A stretch of 64,000 bases of DNA. Source: Tomitella biformata AHU 1821. GTDB lineage: Bacteria > Actinomycetota > Actinomycetes > Mycobacteriales > Mycobacteriaceae. The position numbers and the translations under genes were made by a program. The DNA lies in contig NZ_BAVQ01000002.1 of the NCBI RefSeq assembly GCF_000524475.1, forward strand, positions 62,001 to 126,000. The letters run 5' to 3'. Position 1 is the stretch's first letter. Every line of letters begins with the position of its first letter. The notes below the pieces were generated by a model. That model searched no databases. It was not told where the DNA came from and worked only from the letters and a program-made list of their open reading frames with translations. This document shows positions 1 through 8,070 of this stretch, one piece after another.

Positions 1-379
1 GGCCGTCGGCAATATCGAGGGCGCCGGGTTCAAGACCAGCACCACGCAGGCCGACTCGGCCGAGCCCGAAGGCACCGTCCTGAGCACCAGCCCCGCTGGC
101 GGCGCGAAGGCCGACAGCGGCTCGATCGTCACCATCACCGTGTCAAAGGGCAACCAGATCTCCATGCCCAGCCTGGACGGGCAGACCATCTCGCGGGCCG
201 TCGACACGCTGCGCGCGGCAGGCTGGACCGGCACCGAGGCCAATATTGTGCAGCGCCCCATCCAGACTCTGGACCCGGGAGCCGTTGGCAAGATCCGAGG
301 CCAGCAGCCCGCCTCCGGTGGGCCGGTGGCCAAAACCGCGAACGTGACCGTGGAGGTCGGAGTCCTCGGGATCCCCTGA
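1..379 (+). CDS. pknB: Serine/threonine protein kinase PknB, C-terminal PASTA part (5' truncated by window edge)
   Basis: The open frame runs from base 2 to the stop at 377-379 and enters from outside the window. The visible part is extracytoplasmic: two consecutive PASTA-like repeats, with motifs such as GTVLSTSPAGG and GKIRGQQPASGG followed by ITVSKG and VTVEVG strands. PASTA domains of PknB bind muropeptide or lipid II fragments and couple cell-wall state to kinase signalling. The identity is supported by context: trpG/pabA, DUF881 and crgA follow in the order found next to pknB in mycobacteria. The kinase domain is not in the window, so the symbol rests on synteny and the PASTA repeats. 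Confidence 0.85.
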   Translation, partial: AVGNIEGAGFKTSTTQADSAEPEGTVLSTSPAGGAKADSGSIVTITVSKGNQISMPSLDGQTISRAVDTLRAAGWTGTEANIVQRPIQTLDPGAVGKIRGQQPASGGPVAKTANVTVEVGVLGIP

Positions 380-407
380 TCCTGCGCCGGCCTCGCCCGA
401 GACCAAT

Positions 408-469
408 ACGCCGCGATTCCGTTGAGCCGCCGCACTTGCAAGTGCGGCCGATCGATGGAATCGCGGCGT
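408..469. terminator. Nested inverted repeat between convergent pknB and trpG
   Basis: A 13-bp arm ACGCCGCGATTCC (408-420) pairs perfectly with 457-469. Inside it sits a second perfect palindrome (429-448, core CCGCACTTGCAAGTGCGG). There is no U-tract, but the position between two convergent genes fits a bidirectional transcription stop. Confidence 0.6.
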
Positions 470-507
470 TCTCGTCGGTGGGGCGGGAGCGGAGGCGGGG
501 GGCGGGC

Positions 508-1161
508 CTAGCGCAGGGTGGACTGCACCGTCGCGGCCATCTCCGCCTCGAGCCGATCCACCAGGACCGGGTTGATGACGGTCCCGCAGGTGGCCAGCCA
601 GTTCGCCAGCATCCGGTGCCCGCCCTCGGTGAGGACCGACTCCGGGTGGAACTGCACGCCCTGGATTGGCAGCTCGGCATGGCGCATGGCCATCACGACG
701 CCGGTGTCAGTGTGGGCGGTCACCAGCAGCTCGGCCGGGATCGTGTCCTCCCGGACCGTCAGCGAGTGATAGCGCGTGGCCGTGAACGGGTTGGACAGCC
801 CGGCGAGTACGCCGGTGCCGTCGTGGGTGACGGGGCTGGTCTTGCCGTGCCGCAACTCCGGGGCCCGCTCGACGACGGCGCCGAACACCGCGCCGATCGC
901 CTGATGGCCCAGGCACACGCCCAGCAGCGGCTTCGATAGCTCCGCGCACAGGCGGATCAGGTCCATGCTGGCGCCGGCGCGATCTGGGGTGCCGGGACCG
1001 GGGCTGATCAACACGCCGTCGAAGTCCGCGATCGCCGCCGGCAGATCCTGCAGCCGCTCGTCGTCATTGCGCCACACCTGCGCGTCGACCCCAAGCTGGC
1101 CCAAGTACTGGACCAGGTTGAACACGAAGCTGTCGTAGTTGTCGATCACGAGGATGCGCAT
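508..1161 (-). CDS. trpG: Anthranilate/aminodeoxychorismate synthase glutamine amidotransferase subunit
   Basis: Class I glutamine amidotransferase of 217 residues. It supplies ammonia from glutamine to a chorismate-using partner, giving anthranilate or aminodeoxychorismate (tryptophan or folate synthesis). The N terminus MRILVIDNYDSF is typical, so I start at the ATG at 1161 rather than at 1209. The catalytic triad is visible: Cys83 in GVCLGHQ, and His and Glu in VQFHPES. The oxyanion-loop motif SPGPGTP is present. The partner synthase is not in the window. The position beside pknB and crgA matches Rv0013 of M. tuberculosis, annotated trpG but probably dual-purpose or pabA. Confidence 0.93.
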   Translation of the reverse strand: MRILVIDNYDSFVFNLVQYLGQLGVDAQVWRNDDERLQDLPAAIADFDGVLISPGPGTPDRAGASMDLIRLCAELSKPLLGVCLGHQAIGAVFGAVVERAPELRHGKTSPVTHDGTGVLAGLSNPFTATRYHSLTVREDTIPAELLVTAHTDTGVVMAMRHAELPIQGVQFHPESVLTEGGHRMLANWLATCGTVINPVLVDRLEAEMAATVQSTLR

Positions 1162-1211
1162 GCCGGCAACTTTACCCAGCGCCGCAGGCAGACCCTTGGC
1201 CAGCGCCATCG

Positions 1212-2027
1212 TCAGCTGTGGGGGACAGTCGCGAACTGCAGCCGCGGGGACGCGGTGCTCGCGGCCACGGTCAGGTTCTGCGCGGCCTCCACCTGGTAGC
1301 CGAGCCCGTAGCGCGCCGCGTATTGCCGGTAGACCTGCACGCCCGGCTGCGCCTCGAGCGCGGCCTTCATCTCGTCGATCGGACCGATTGCGCGCATCGT
1401 ATAAGGCGGGCTATAGGTCCGGCCGCCGAGCAGCAGGGTGTTGCCGATGCAGCGCGGTGCCGTCATCGCGTCGATCCGCTGGTCCTGCATTTGGATAGCC
1501 GTCGCCCCGCCTGCCCACAGCGCGTTGAGCACGGCCTGCACGTCCTGCTGGTGCACCACAAGATCGTTCGGGGTGGCCCCGGCCGGGTAGTCGCCGAAGT
1601 CGTCGCGGACGGCGTCGGTGAGGGTGACGGTGAGCCCCGGCCCGGAGACCTCGGTCAGTGTCCCCGCCACCTGGTATCCGCCAGCCTGCGACAGCAGCCC
1701 GGCGACGCCCGCGTCCGCTCCGGCGGCCTGCTGCTGCGCGCCGTCGATATCGCCCCGCAGCCCGTCTAGCGTGCTCTCCGCCTGCTCGACCCCGAGTTGG
1801 GCCTGCCGAACCAGGTCGGAGAGCCGCGCGGAGTCCGCGGTGCGCAACTCGCGCCCCTGCGAGGTCGCATACGTCACCGACAACAGCAAACCCATCGCCA
1901 GGAAGATGACGGGAACAGCCCACCGCCAATTCGGTCGCGGCGGTCGCTTCCTGGGGCCATCTGCGTTCGCGATCGCGGACCCCTCTCTACGCGCGGGAAA
2001 GCTGGCCGAAGATGTCTGGCTGGCCAC
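1212..2027 (-). CDS. DUF881 family membrane-anchored protein
   Basis: About 271 residues: a short basic cytoplasmic N terminus, one membrane segment (PVIFLAMGLLLSVTYATS), a coiled-coil stretch with heptad leucines (SDLVRQAQLGVEQAESTLDGL), then the conserved DUF881 domain with TPNDLVVHQQDV and QVYRQYAARYGLGY. The family is extracytoplasmic and occurs next to crgA/sepF-type division genes in actinobacteria; its biochemical role is unknown. I chose the GTG at 2027 because the upstream codons have no family similarity. TAACCT lies only a few bases before it, so the mRNA may be leaderless. The gene is divergent from crgA and probably cotranscribed with trpG. Confidence 0.85.
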   Translation of the reverse strand: MASQTSSASFPARREGSAIANADGPRKRPPRPNWRWAVPVIFLAMGLLLSVTYATSQGRELRTADSARLSDLVRQAQLGVEQAESTLDGLRGDIDGAQQQAAGADAGVAGLLSQAGGYQVAGTLTEVSGPGLTVTLTDAVRDDFGDYPAGATPNDLVVHQQDVQAVLNALWAGGATAIQMQDQRIDAMTAPRCIGNTLLLGGRTYSPPYTMRAIGPIDEMKAALEAQPGVQVYRQYAARYGLGYQVEAAQNLTVAASTASPRLQFATVPHS

Positions 2028-2125
2028 AGTTAGGTTAGCGTGTGTGTAGGAGTGTCTGCTTTTCCACTCATCAACACCGCGCGGCGGCGATCGACCCCGC
2101 AACCACATGAGCCAGTGAGGATGTC

Positions 2126-2398
2126 ATGCCAAAGTCCAAGGTCCGCAAGAAGAAGACGGCCGCCGCGGCCACCGCGAACAATCGGACTCCGGTGAAGGTC
2201 TCCGGCGGCCCCTCGAGCACCCTCTATGTCTCGATCATGCTCGGACTGATGATATTCGGCCTGTTGTGGCTCGTCGTGATGTATCTGGCGGGTTCCGCGA
2301 GCTGGCTCACATGGATGGACAACATCGGTGCCTGGAACTACCTGATCGGGTTCGGATTCATGGTCTCCGGCCTGCTTATGACCATGAATTGGCGCTAG
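2126..2398 (+). CDS. crgA: Cell division protein CrgA
   Basis: A 90-residue protein with a basic N terminus (MPKSKVRKKK) and two membrane helices, around residues 36-56 and 71-88. This is the standard CrgA layout. CrgA sits at the division septum of actinobacteria and interacts with FtsZ, FtsI and other septal proteins. GAGG eight bases ahead of the ATG gives a good ribosome site. It is followed by the DnaA-box-like cluster and a PH-domain membrane gene, the same neighbours as Rv0011c. Confidence 0.95.
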   Translation: MPKSKVRKKKTAAAATANNRTPVKVSGGPSSTLYVSIMLGLMIFGLLWLVVMYLAGSASWLTWMDNIGAWNYLIGFGFMVSGLLMTMNWR

Positions 2399-2402
2399 GT
2401 GT

Positions 2403-2511
2403 GTGTCCACAGGGAGCGAAATTACATGGGTGTAACTTATGCACAGTGTGCATAACCCCTGTGCATAACTCCCCAAAGTCTGTGGACAGGTTGTGGAACT
2501 GCGGTGGATAA
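2403..2511. promoter_or_regulatory. DnaA-box-like cluster (six to seven sites in 110 bp)
   Basis: Candidate DnaA 9-mers on either strand: GTGTCCACA (2403), TTATGCACA (2437), TGTGCATAA (2447), TGTGCATAA (2460), TGTGGACAG (2481), TTGTGGAAC (2491, weak) and GGTGGATAA (2503). The same variants TTGTCCACA and TTATGCACA occur in the oriC candidate at 61.8 kb. The cluster fills the crgA to PH-domain gap and runs into the start codon of the latter. It could be a DnaA titration site, a DnaA-controlled promoter, or an auxiliary part of the origin; the sequence alone does not decide. Confidence 0.6.
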
Positions 2512-2971
2512 CTCCCCAAACTCCCCAAACTCCACCGAATGGGCGCCGAAGATGGCGAGCGTGGTCGCCGCCGGAGTGGGCGCCGTCGTCATGGCGATCG
2601 CCACGGTCGGCGTCGGCAACGACCCCATCGGGTGGTTCCTGCTAGGCCTCGCGGCAGTCATCCTCGCGGTGATCGCCGTGACGGGCTTCATTGTCCGGCC
2701 CCGGCTGGCGCTCCTGCCCGGCGCGCGGCCGCGTATCGCTGTCCGCACGCTATTCAGCAGCCACGAGTACGACGCGAGCCAGATATACCGATTGCGCGTC
2801 GTGAAGTACCCGCGCATGGGCCGCCGCGTGCCGATCCTCGAGATCGACGTCCGCGAGCCCGAGGAGAAGCTCCTCCTGCTCACCCGCTGGGATCTGGGGA
2901 TGAACCCCGACCGCGTCTTCACCGTGCTGGCTGAGGCCGGCATGGTGCCGCCGGCCCCCAAAGCCCTCTAG
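2504..2971 (+). CDS. PH-domain membrane protein (Rv0010c-like)
   Basis: 155 residues: an N-terminal pair of membrane helices (about residues 17-37 and 43-66) followed by a cytosolic PH-like domain (ARPRIAVRTLFSSHEYDASQIYRLRVVKYPR). Family function is unknown. The motif TEWAPK before the first helix resembles the start of Rv0010c, so coding begins upstream of it; the GTG at 2504 is the best start in frame. That GTG lies inside a DnaA-box-like sequence. Codons 3-10 come from a 9-bp tandem repeat (ACTCCCCAA), giving NSPNSPNS. The gene sits between crgA and the first accessory block, where mycobacteria would have ppiA next. Confidence 0.8.
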   Translation: MDNSPNSPNSTEWAPKMASVVAAGVGAVVMAIATVGVGNDPIGWFLLGLAAVILAVIAVTGFIVRPRLALLPGARPRIAVRTLFSSHEYDASQIYRLRVVKYPRMGRRVPILEIDVREPEEKLLLLTRWDLGMNPDRVFTVLAEAGMVPPAPKAL

Positions 2972-3211
2972 CCTCGGCCCGCTCGCAACGCCGTGCCACG
3001 ATCGCGGCGCGGCGTTGCCCCACTGCTCCCTGCGGTGTTCTCCAAGGATCCGCATCCTCGGCCGATGGACCCCAAGCAAGGCCCGCGTGGCACGACTATG
3101 CCTCGGACACGCACAGCGGCGCGTTCCGGCCAAAGCCCCTACCGGCGGCTTTCTGCTTTCCTGCACGCACACATTGACGTGACTCCGATCACTTAGTACT
3201 GTCATTCCTCA

Positions 3212-3227
3212 GTTCCGCATATGCGTA
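3212..3227. promoter_or_regulatory. Candidate IclR operator upstream of dctP
   Basis: GTTCCGCATATGCGTA, an imperfect palindrome around CGCATATGCG, 27 bp before the dctP start. A closely related 16-mer, GTTCCGGTATTGCGTA (8092-8107), lies in the divergent promoter of the iclR-like gene. Matching sites at the two main promoters of the block suggest common control by that regulator. Confidence 0.5.
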
Positions 3228-3253
3228 TACTCTTCCCTAGTTAAGGATTCGAG

Positions 3254-4411
3254 ATGACCGATACGCCCTCCGAGAGTGGCGACTCCCCACCACACGCCAG
3301 CGTCCGGGGTCGCAACCGCTCTCGCGTTCGTCCCCGCGGGAAGCTACTGAAGGCCGGGGTCTCCGCCCTCCTCGTCGGATCGGTCACGGCAATCGCAGGC
3401 TGTACCGCCACAACAACTAACGCCGATGGCGACACCGTCCTCAAGGTCGCCGACAGCTTCGCCGCAACCCACCCCATCGGTCGCAGTGGCACAAAAGTCT
3501 TCCTGGACATCCTCGAGACAGAGGGCCCCGTAGCCAACCTTCAGATTGAGCACTTCGCATCCGGCCAACTCGGAAAGCAACGCGACATGCCCGCGCTCCT
3601 CCGCACGGGCGTCGCGCAAATCGCCGCAGTCTCGCCCGCGTATGTCGGAACCCAGCTGCCGCTGTCCAATGTCGGCGATCTCCCCGGCTTCACCCAGGAT
3701 TCATGCGCTGGGGCCGATGCGGTCCGCGAGATCATGCAACCCGGCAGCACACTCTTCGAGGCAGAACTCCTGCGCCAGGACATTCACCCCCTGTGGGTCG
3801 CATTCATCCCCGGCTACGAGGCGATGAGCGGCGACTTCCCCATCGAGTCCGTCGCAGACCTCCACGGCAAGATCATGCGCTCGACCGGTGGCGCAGCCGA
3901 CCGCGTGGTCGATGTGGCTGGCGCCGCAGGCGTATCGATGCCCCTCGGCGACCTGTACGAGTCGATCTCCCGAGGCACTGTCGAAGGAACCCTTGCCAGC
4001 CCCCTCAGCGTCACTCCCTACAAACTCGAGGAGGTGTTGCGGTACTCCACAGACGGTGCCCAGTTGGGTTCATTTACCGCCACCTACTCCATGTCCCACT
4101 CCGAGTGGCTAAGCATGACTGACGGGCAACGGGCATTGATGACAAAAGCGTCCGATGCCGCCCAGAGCGCAGTCTGCGTCGAAATCAACCAGGCGATGGA
4201 GACATCAAAGGTGGCGATGCGCGAGGCCGGAGTGCAGATGTCTGAGGTGAAGGACACGGACCGTGCGGCCTGGGCCGCGATCTACGGGACGGTGCAGCAG
4301 GAGTGGACCCGGGACCTGGAGAGCATGGGGCTACCCGCCCAGCAGGTTCTCGACGAATTCTCCGACGCACTCGCACGTGCAGAGGACCAGCACGGAGGGA
4401 TGGACCAGTGA
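3254..4411 (+). CDS. dctP: TRAP transporter substrate-binding lipoprotein (DctP family)
   Basis: 385 residues. A long basic N terminus is followed by a hydrophobic stretch and lipobox AIAGC (Cys50), so it should be a membrane-anchored lipoprotein that captures an organic acid outside the membrane. The DctP fold is seen in VLKVADSF, FASGQLGKQRDM and LHGKIMRSTGGAADRV; the conserved arginine that binds the substrate carboxylate is probably in the IMRSTGG segment. AAGGATTCGAG precedes the ATG. It overlaps dctQ by four bases (GTGA), forming dctPQM. TRAP systems are uncommon in mycolic-acid actinobacteria. The substrate is unknown; neighbouring acyl-CoA genes suggest a carboxylic acid degraded as its CoA ester. 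Confidence 0.88.
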   Translation: MTDTPSESGDSPPHASVRGRNRSRVRPRGKLLKAGVSALLVGSVTAIAGCTATTTNADGDTVLKVADSFAATHPIGRSGTKVFLDILETEGPVANLQIEHFASGQLGKQRDMPALLRTGVAQIAAVSPAYVGTQLPLSNVGDLPGFTQDSCAGADAVREIMQPGSTLFEAELLRQDIHPLWVAFIPGYEAMSGDFPIESVADLHGKIMRSTGGAADRVVDVAGAAGVSMPLGDLYESISRGTVEGTLASPLSVTPYKLEEVLRYSTDGAQLGSFTATYSMSHSEWLSMTDGQRALMTKASDAAQSAVCVEINQAMETSKVAMREAGVQMSEVKDTDRAAWAAIYGTVQQEWTRDLESMGLPAQQVLDEFSDALARAEDQHGGMDQ

Positions 4412-5040
4412 GCACGCAAGTCCTCGAGACAATCGTCCACGCCGAGGGGCGCGGAGCGGGCCAGCGAACCACCTTCGGATACCTAACCCCGGATCACCCA
4501 CGGCTCGACCGATTCCAAAACGGAATATCCGCGTTCTGCGCGGCGATCTCCGGCATCGCCGTGGTTCTGATCGCCTTGCTGACTGTCGCAGAGGTTGTGG
4601 CCCGCGTGCTCTTCAGCACTCCGCTCGGCTGGAACGTCGGCTTCGTAGAGCAATACTTGATGATGGCCATTGCGTTCTTCGGCACAGTGACCGCGTACCG
4701 TTCTGGCGCTCACGTCGCGGTCACATCCATCTTCGAGAAGACCCCGGTTATTGCGCGCAAGATGTTATTGATCGTGGCGTACATCGTCATTATCCTGGGG
4801 CTCGTATTCTTCATCTACTCCGGAACCCGCGCAGCCAATTTCTCATTCATCACCGATGAAGCTCCGCCGCCCGGCATGGCAGATCTGTCATGGCCCACAT
4901 GGTGGTGGAAATCGATCATCCCCGTAGCGGCAATCCTTGGACTCATCGTGGTCGCAATCGACCTCTTTCGCGAGCTCACAGCTCCGCTGAAGGACGTCGT
5001 CACCGACTACGAAGCCGGCGAAATCCCGGAGGGACACTGA
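4408..5040 (+). CDS. dctQ: TRAP transporter small permease (DctQ family)
   Basis: 210 residues, four membrane helices (about 42-66, 78-98, 116-138, 168-188), typical of DctQ. GTG at 4408 overlaps the dctP stop as GTGA, which fixes the start and implies translational coupling. The family motif region GWNVGFVEQYLMMAIAFFGTVTAYRSGAHVAV contains the conserved E-Y and H-V residues of small TRAP subunits. It partners DctM to form the membrane unit driven by a Na+ gradient. One base separates its stop from dctM. Confidence 0.85.
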   Translation: MSTQVLETIVHAEGRGAGQRTTFGYLTPDHPRLDRFQNGISAFCAAISGIAVVLIALLTVAEVVARVLFSTPLGWNVGFVEQYLMMAIAFFGTVTAYRSGAHVAVTSIFEKTPVIARKMLLIVAYIVIILGLVFFIYSGTRAANFSFITDEAPPPGMADLSWPTWWWKSIIPVAAILGLIVVAIDLFRELTAPLKDVVTDYEAGEIPEGH

Positions 5041-5041
5041 C

Positions 5042-6325
5042 ATGCTCGCACTCGGAATTGTCGCACTACTTCTCCTCCTCATCCTTATCCGCGTTCCCGT
5101 ATCGTTCGCCATCATCGGGGCTGGCATTGTAGGGCTCTTCCTCATCGGCGGTCTGCCAATTGTGGATGGCGTCATGCAGACTGCGCCGGCGACCTCAATT
5201 ATGAGTTACTCTCTCTCCGCCGTGCCGCTATTCATCCTGATGGCGCAGTTACTCATGCTGTCGGGACTGCTGGACTCATTGTTCGGCGCCGCCAGGGCCA
5301 TGGTCGGCCGGGTCCGAGGGGGCACCGCCGTCGCTTCGGTGGCGGCTGGCACCGCATTTGCCGCCGTCTCAGGATCGTCGACAGCGTCAGCTGCCACCTT
5401 GGCCCAGACCACCACTGTCAAAATGATCGACGAGGGCTATAGCCCCAAGACCGCGAGCGGCATGGTCGCCGTCGTCGGCACGCTCGCCGCCATGATCCCG
5501 CCATCCATCATCCTGGTGTTCTATGCCATCACCGCTGAGGTAAGCGTGGGGGACCAGCTCATCGCCGGCTTCCTTCCCGGCATCATTATCGCCGCCGCAC
5601 TCATCGTGACGCTGTATGTGACGATGGCCCGCAACCCGCAATCAGTGCCGGTGGGCATGCGGGCGTCGTGGCAGGAAAAGGGCCACGCGGTGATGACCGC
5701 CTCGCCCCTCATCTTGGTGTTCGTCGCGGTCGTCGGATCCATCTACATCGGGGTTGCCACGCCCACCGAGGCCGCAGCGCTGGGCTGCCTATCCGCACTG
5801 CTCCTCGTCGTCGCCAAGCGTCGGTTCACTCTGGTCGCCGTCGGAAGAGTTCTTGTGGAGACGGTGAAAACAACGGCGATGATCTTCGCGATCATCGTGG
5901 GCGCCCACATCTTTGGACACTTCCTCACTGAGACTCGAGTTACGGTGTCGATTGTGAGTTGGGTTGGCTCATTGGCTGTCCCGGCCTTCGTGGTCATGTT
6001 GGCGATTGCCCTGATCTATGTGGTTCTGGGGTTCTTTATGGACCAAATCGCCATCATCGCCCTCACGGTGCCCGTGGTGCTCCCCTTGGTTCTGGACCTT
6101 GGCTATGACCCAATCTGGTTCGGGATCTTCGTCGTCCTCCTGGCCGAAGTGGGCATGGTCACTCCCCCCATGGGACTTAATGTCTTCGTTGTCGCCAAGG
6201 CGGCGGGCCAACGTGTCGAGGAAGTGTTCCGCGGCGCCGCCCCCTATGTCGTGACGATGCTCCTCGTTGCACTGACCTTCCTTATATTCCCCGAGATCGT
6301 GCTGTGGATTCCCGGAACGGCGTAG
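5042..6325 (+). CDS. dctM: TRAP transporter large permease (DctM family)
   Basis: 427 residues, about twelve hydrophobic segments across the length, normal size for DctM. The signature segment SGSSTASAATLAQTTTVKMIDEGYSPKTASGMVAVVGTLAAMIPPS is diagnostic of the transport subunit and carries probable substrate and Na+ site residues. A second signature, AEVGMVTPPMGLNVFVV, is near the C terminus. It is the catalytic membrane component of the dctPQM importer and is followed 63 bp later by a crotonase gene on the same strand, probably in the same transcript. Confidence 0.92.
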   Translation: MLALGIVALLLLLILIRVPVSFAIIGAGIVGLFLIGGLPIVDGVMQTAPATSIMSYSLSAVPLFILMAQLLMLSGLLDSLFGAARAMVGRVRGGTAVASVAAGTAFAAVSGSSTASAATLAQTTTVKMIDEGYSPKTASGMVAVVGTLAAMIPPSIILVFYAITAEVSVGDQLIAGFLPGIIIAAALIVTLYVTMARNPQSVPVGMRASWQEKGHAVMTASPLILVFVAVVGSIYIGVATPTEAAALGCLSALLLVVAKRRFTLVAVGRVLVETVKTTAMIFAIIVGAHIFGHFLTETRVTVSIVSWVGSLAVPAFVVMLAIALIYVVLGFFMDQIAIIALTVPVVLPLVLDLGYDPIWFGIFVVLLAEVGMVTPPMGLNVFVVAKAAGQRVEEVFRGAAPYVVTMLLVALTFLIFPEIVLWIPGTA

Positions 6326-6388
6326 CTAGTTCACCCAGCTTCTCGTGCCCTATCCAACGTCCCGACAACCATGAACAGGAACTGCGCA

Positions 6389-7195
6389 ATGAATGACTCC
6401 GCCCCCCTCCTCGTCCACCGCGATAACCACGTGGAGACGTGGACGCTGAACCTTCCGGACACCCGCAATCCCATCTCCGACGCAGCCATGATCGAGGCGC
6501 TGTGCGAACAGATCGCGATTGTCAACGCTGACCCGGATGTCCGTGCGGTCGTCCTCACCGGATCCGGCAAGGCCTTCTCTGCCGGTGGGAACGTCAAACA
6601 TATGGTCGACAGGGAAGGCATGTTCGGCGGTACGCCGTACCAGTTGCGGGATGGCTACCGTCACGGCATCCAGCGAATTCCCCGCGCGCTGTACCACTGC
6701 GAGGTGCCCGTGGTCGCCGCAGTGAACGGCCCCGCGGTCGGCGCCGGCTGCGATCTGGCATTGATGTGCGATATGAGGGTGGCGTCGACGAAGGCGTTCT
6801 TCGCCGAGAGCTTTGTGCAACTTGGCATCGTCCCCGGCGACGGTGGCGCTTGGCTGCTGACGAAGGCGATCGGACCAGCGCGGGCGGCCGAAATGGCGCT
6901 GACCGGCGACCGGGTGTCCGCGGAGAGCGCCCTCGAATGGGGCCTGGTGAATCAGGTTGTCGAGCCGGAGGAACTGCTCGACGCCGCGACGGCGCTTGCC
7001 GCGCGCGTGGCAAAGAACCCGCCGCACGCCGTGCGGATGTCGAAGAAGCTGCTGCGGGAGTCGCAGCAACAGTCGCTGGAGTCGGTGCTCGAATTGTCCG
7101 CCGCGATGCAATCCCTCGCCCATCACACAGAGGACCACCGGGAGGCGCTCGCCGCTTTCAGTGAGAAGAGAGCCGGCAACTACATCGGGCGGTAA
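6389..7195 (+). CDS. Enoyl-CoA hydratase/isomerase (crotonase) family protein
   Basis: 268 residues with the crotonase fold: oxyanion-hole segments GSGKAFSAGGNVKHM and NGPAVGAGCDLALMCDMRV, and a glutamate-bearing helix FVQLGIVPGDGGAWLL. It probably hydrates an enoyl-CoA produced by the acyl-CoA dehydrogenases encoded downstream. I place the start at the ATG at 6389, preceded by AGGA at a nine-base distance; an in-frame ATG at 6371 is possible. It is the last gene of the dctPQM unit and is convergent with the IclR-type regulator. The exact substrate cannot be read from sequence. Confidence 0.88.
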   Translation: MNDSAPLLVHRDNHVETWTLNLPDTRNPISDAAMIEALCEQIAIVNADPDVRAVVLTGSGKAFSAGGNVKHMVDREGMFGGTPYQLRDGYRHGIQRIPRALYHCEVPVVAAVNGPAVGAGCDLALMCDMRVASTKAFFAESFVQLGIVPGDGGAWLLTKAIGPARAAEMALTGDRVSAESALEWGLVNQVVEPEELLDAATALAARVAKNPPHAVRMSKKLLRESQQQSLESVLELSAAMQSLAHHTEDHREALAAFSEKRAGNYIGR

Positions 7196-7206
7196 GCCGG
7201 ACGGCG

Positions 7207-7232
7207 GGGCTTGGCGCGACATCGCCAAGCCC
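7207..7232. terminator. Hairpin between convergent crotonase and iclR-like genes
   Basis: GGGCTTGGCG (7207-7216), a six-base loop, and CGCCAAGCCC (7223-7232) form a perfect 10-bp stem just after the crotonase stop and before the iclR stop. Confidence 0.65.
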
Positions 7233-7252
7233 TGGTGCCCATTCCGGCCGTG

Positions 7253-8047
7253 TCAGCGGAATCCCCACGCTTGGGCGTGCCGAATGCATATCTCGGTGAG
7301 CTCATCACGGCGTTCGCTGATCACACCTGCCCAACCGATGACACCAACGGTGGCGATGGTTCGCCCTCGTTCACGTAGCGCCACGGAGACTCCATCACCG
7401 CTATCCACAGCGACCGTCGGGGCGACGCAAACGCCGGTCTCGCGGAGTTCATCCAGCGATCGGAGGAACTGCTCGGCAAACTCCGCGTCCTCGGCGGGGC
7501 GAGAGTTGAGATAGGACCAGATATCGCGGCGTTCGCGGTCCGCGAGCAGGAGCCATCCCGCCGATGTCCGGAGCAGGGACCGTCGTAGCCGGTTCTCGGC
7601 AAGGTATGCGAAATGCGGGTCAGAGGAGACGTGATCAATATAGAAGAGGTTGTCTCCCACCGCGGTGGACAGCGCGGTTGTCAACCCGGTCTCGGTGTGG
7701 ACCTGCTCCAGCTGCTCGTGACTGATCGAAGTCACCGGCGGGCGTCCCGCAAGCACATTAAGCAGGTAGGGCGCGGTGCCGAGCGTGTAGATGAGGTCGC
7801 GCTCGTCGAGGTATCCCACTGCCACCAGTCCATTGAGCAGGCCCTGGACCGAGCTGACTGGCGCATTCAGCGACTTGGCGATCGACGTCAAGGTGAGCCC
7901 AGTGCCGGAACGGGCGACGAGCTCCATCATGGCGGCAACGCGATCGACCATCCGATGGCGCGGACGCTCAGCGACCTTCTCTGCGGGGGCTATGCCAGTG
8001 CCTTTGCCGTTCGGAGGGCCGGCTCCGTGATCTATCGCGTCTGTCAT
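7253..8047 (-). CDS. IclR-family transcriptional regulator
   Basis: 264 residues. An N-terminal winged helix-turn-helix (about residues 32-90: MMELVARSGTGLTLTSIAKSLNAPVSSVQGLLNGLVAVGYL) is followed by the IclR effector domain (about 105-260). The effector domain contains RSLLRTSAGWLLLA and the conserved end VGVIGWAGVISERR. IclR proteins usually bind a small organic acid and regulate divergent catabolic operons. The gene is divergent from the acyl-CoA dehydrogenase operon, and the promoter gap between them holds a perfect palindrome and a 16-mer also found before dctP. It is therefore the likely local regulator of the whole block. Confidence 0.9.
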   Translation of the reverse strand: MTDAIDHGAGPPNGKGTGIAPAEKVAERPRHRMVDRVAAMMELVARSGTGLTLTSIAKSLNAPVSSVQGLLNGLVAVGYLDERDLIYTLGTAPYLLNVLAGRPPVTSISHEQLEQVHTETGLTTALSTAVGDNLFYIDHVSSDPHFAYLAENRLRRSLLRTSAGWLLLADRERRDIWSYLNSRPAEDAEFAEQFLRSLDELRETGVCVAPTVAVDSGDGVSVALRERGRTIATVGVIGWAGVISERRDELTEICIRHAQAWGFR

Positions 8048-8070
8048 GCGATCAGGTTAGCAAGACCCCT

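Noticed and set aside
2993-3196. 67-codon frame between the PH-domain gene and dctP
   Set aside because: No motif, no clear ribosome site, atypical composition; most likely non-coding.
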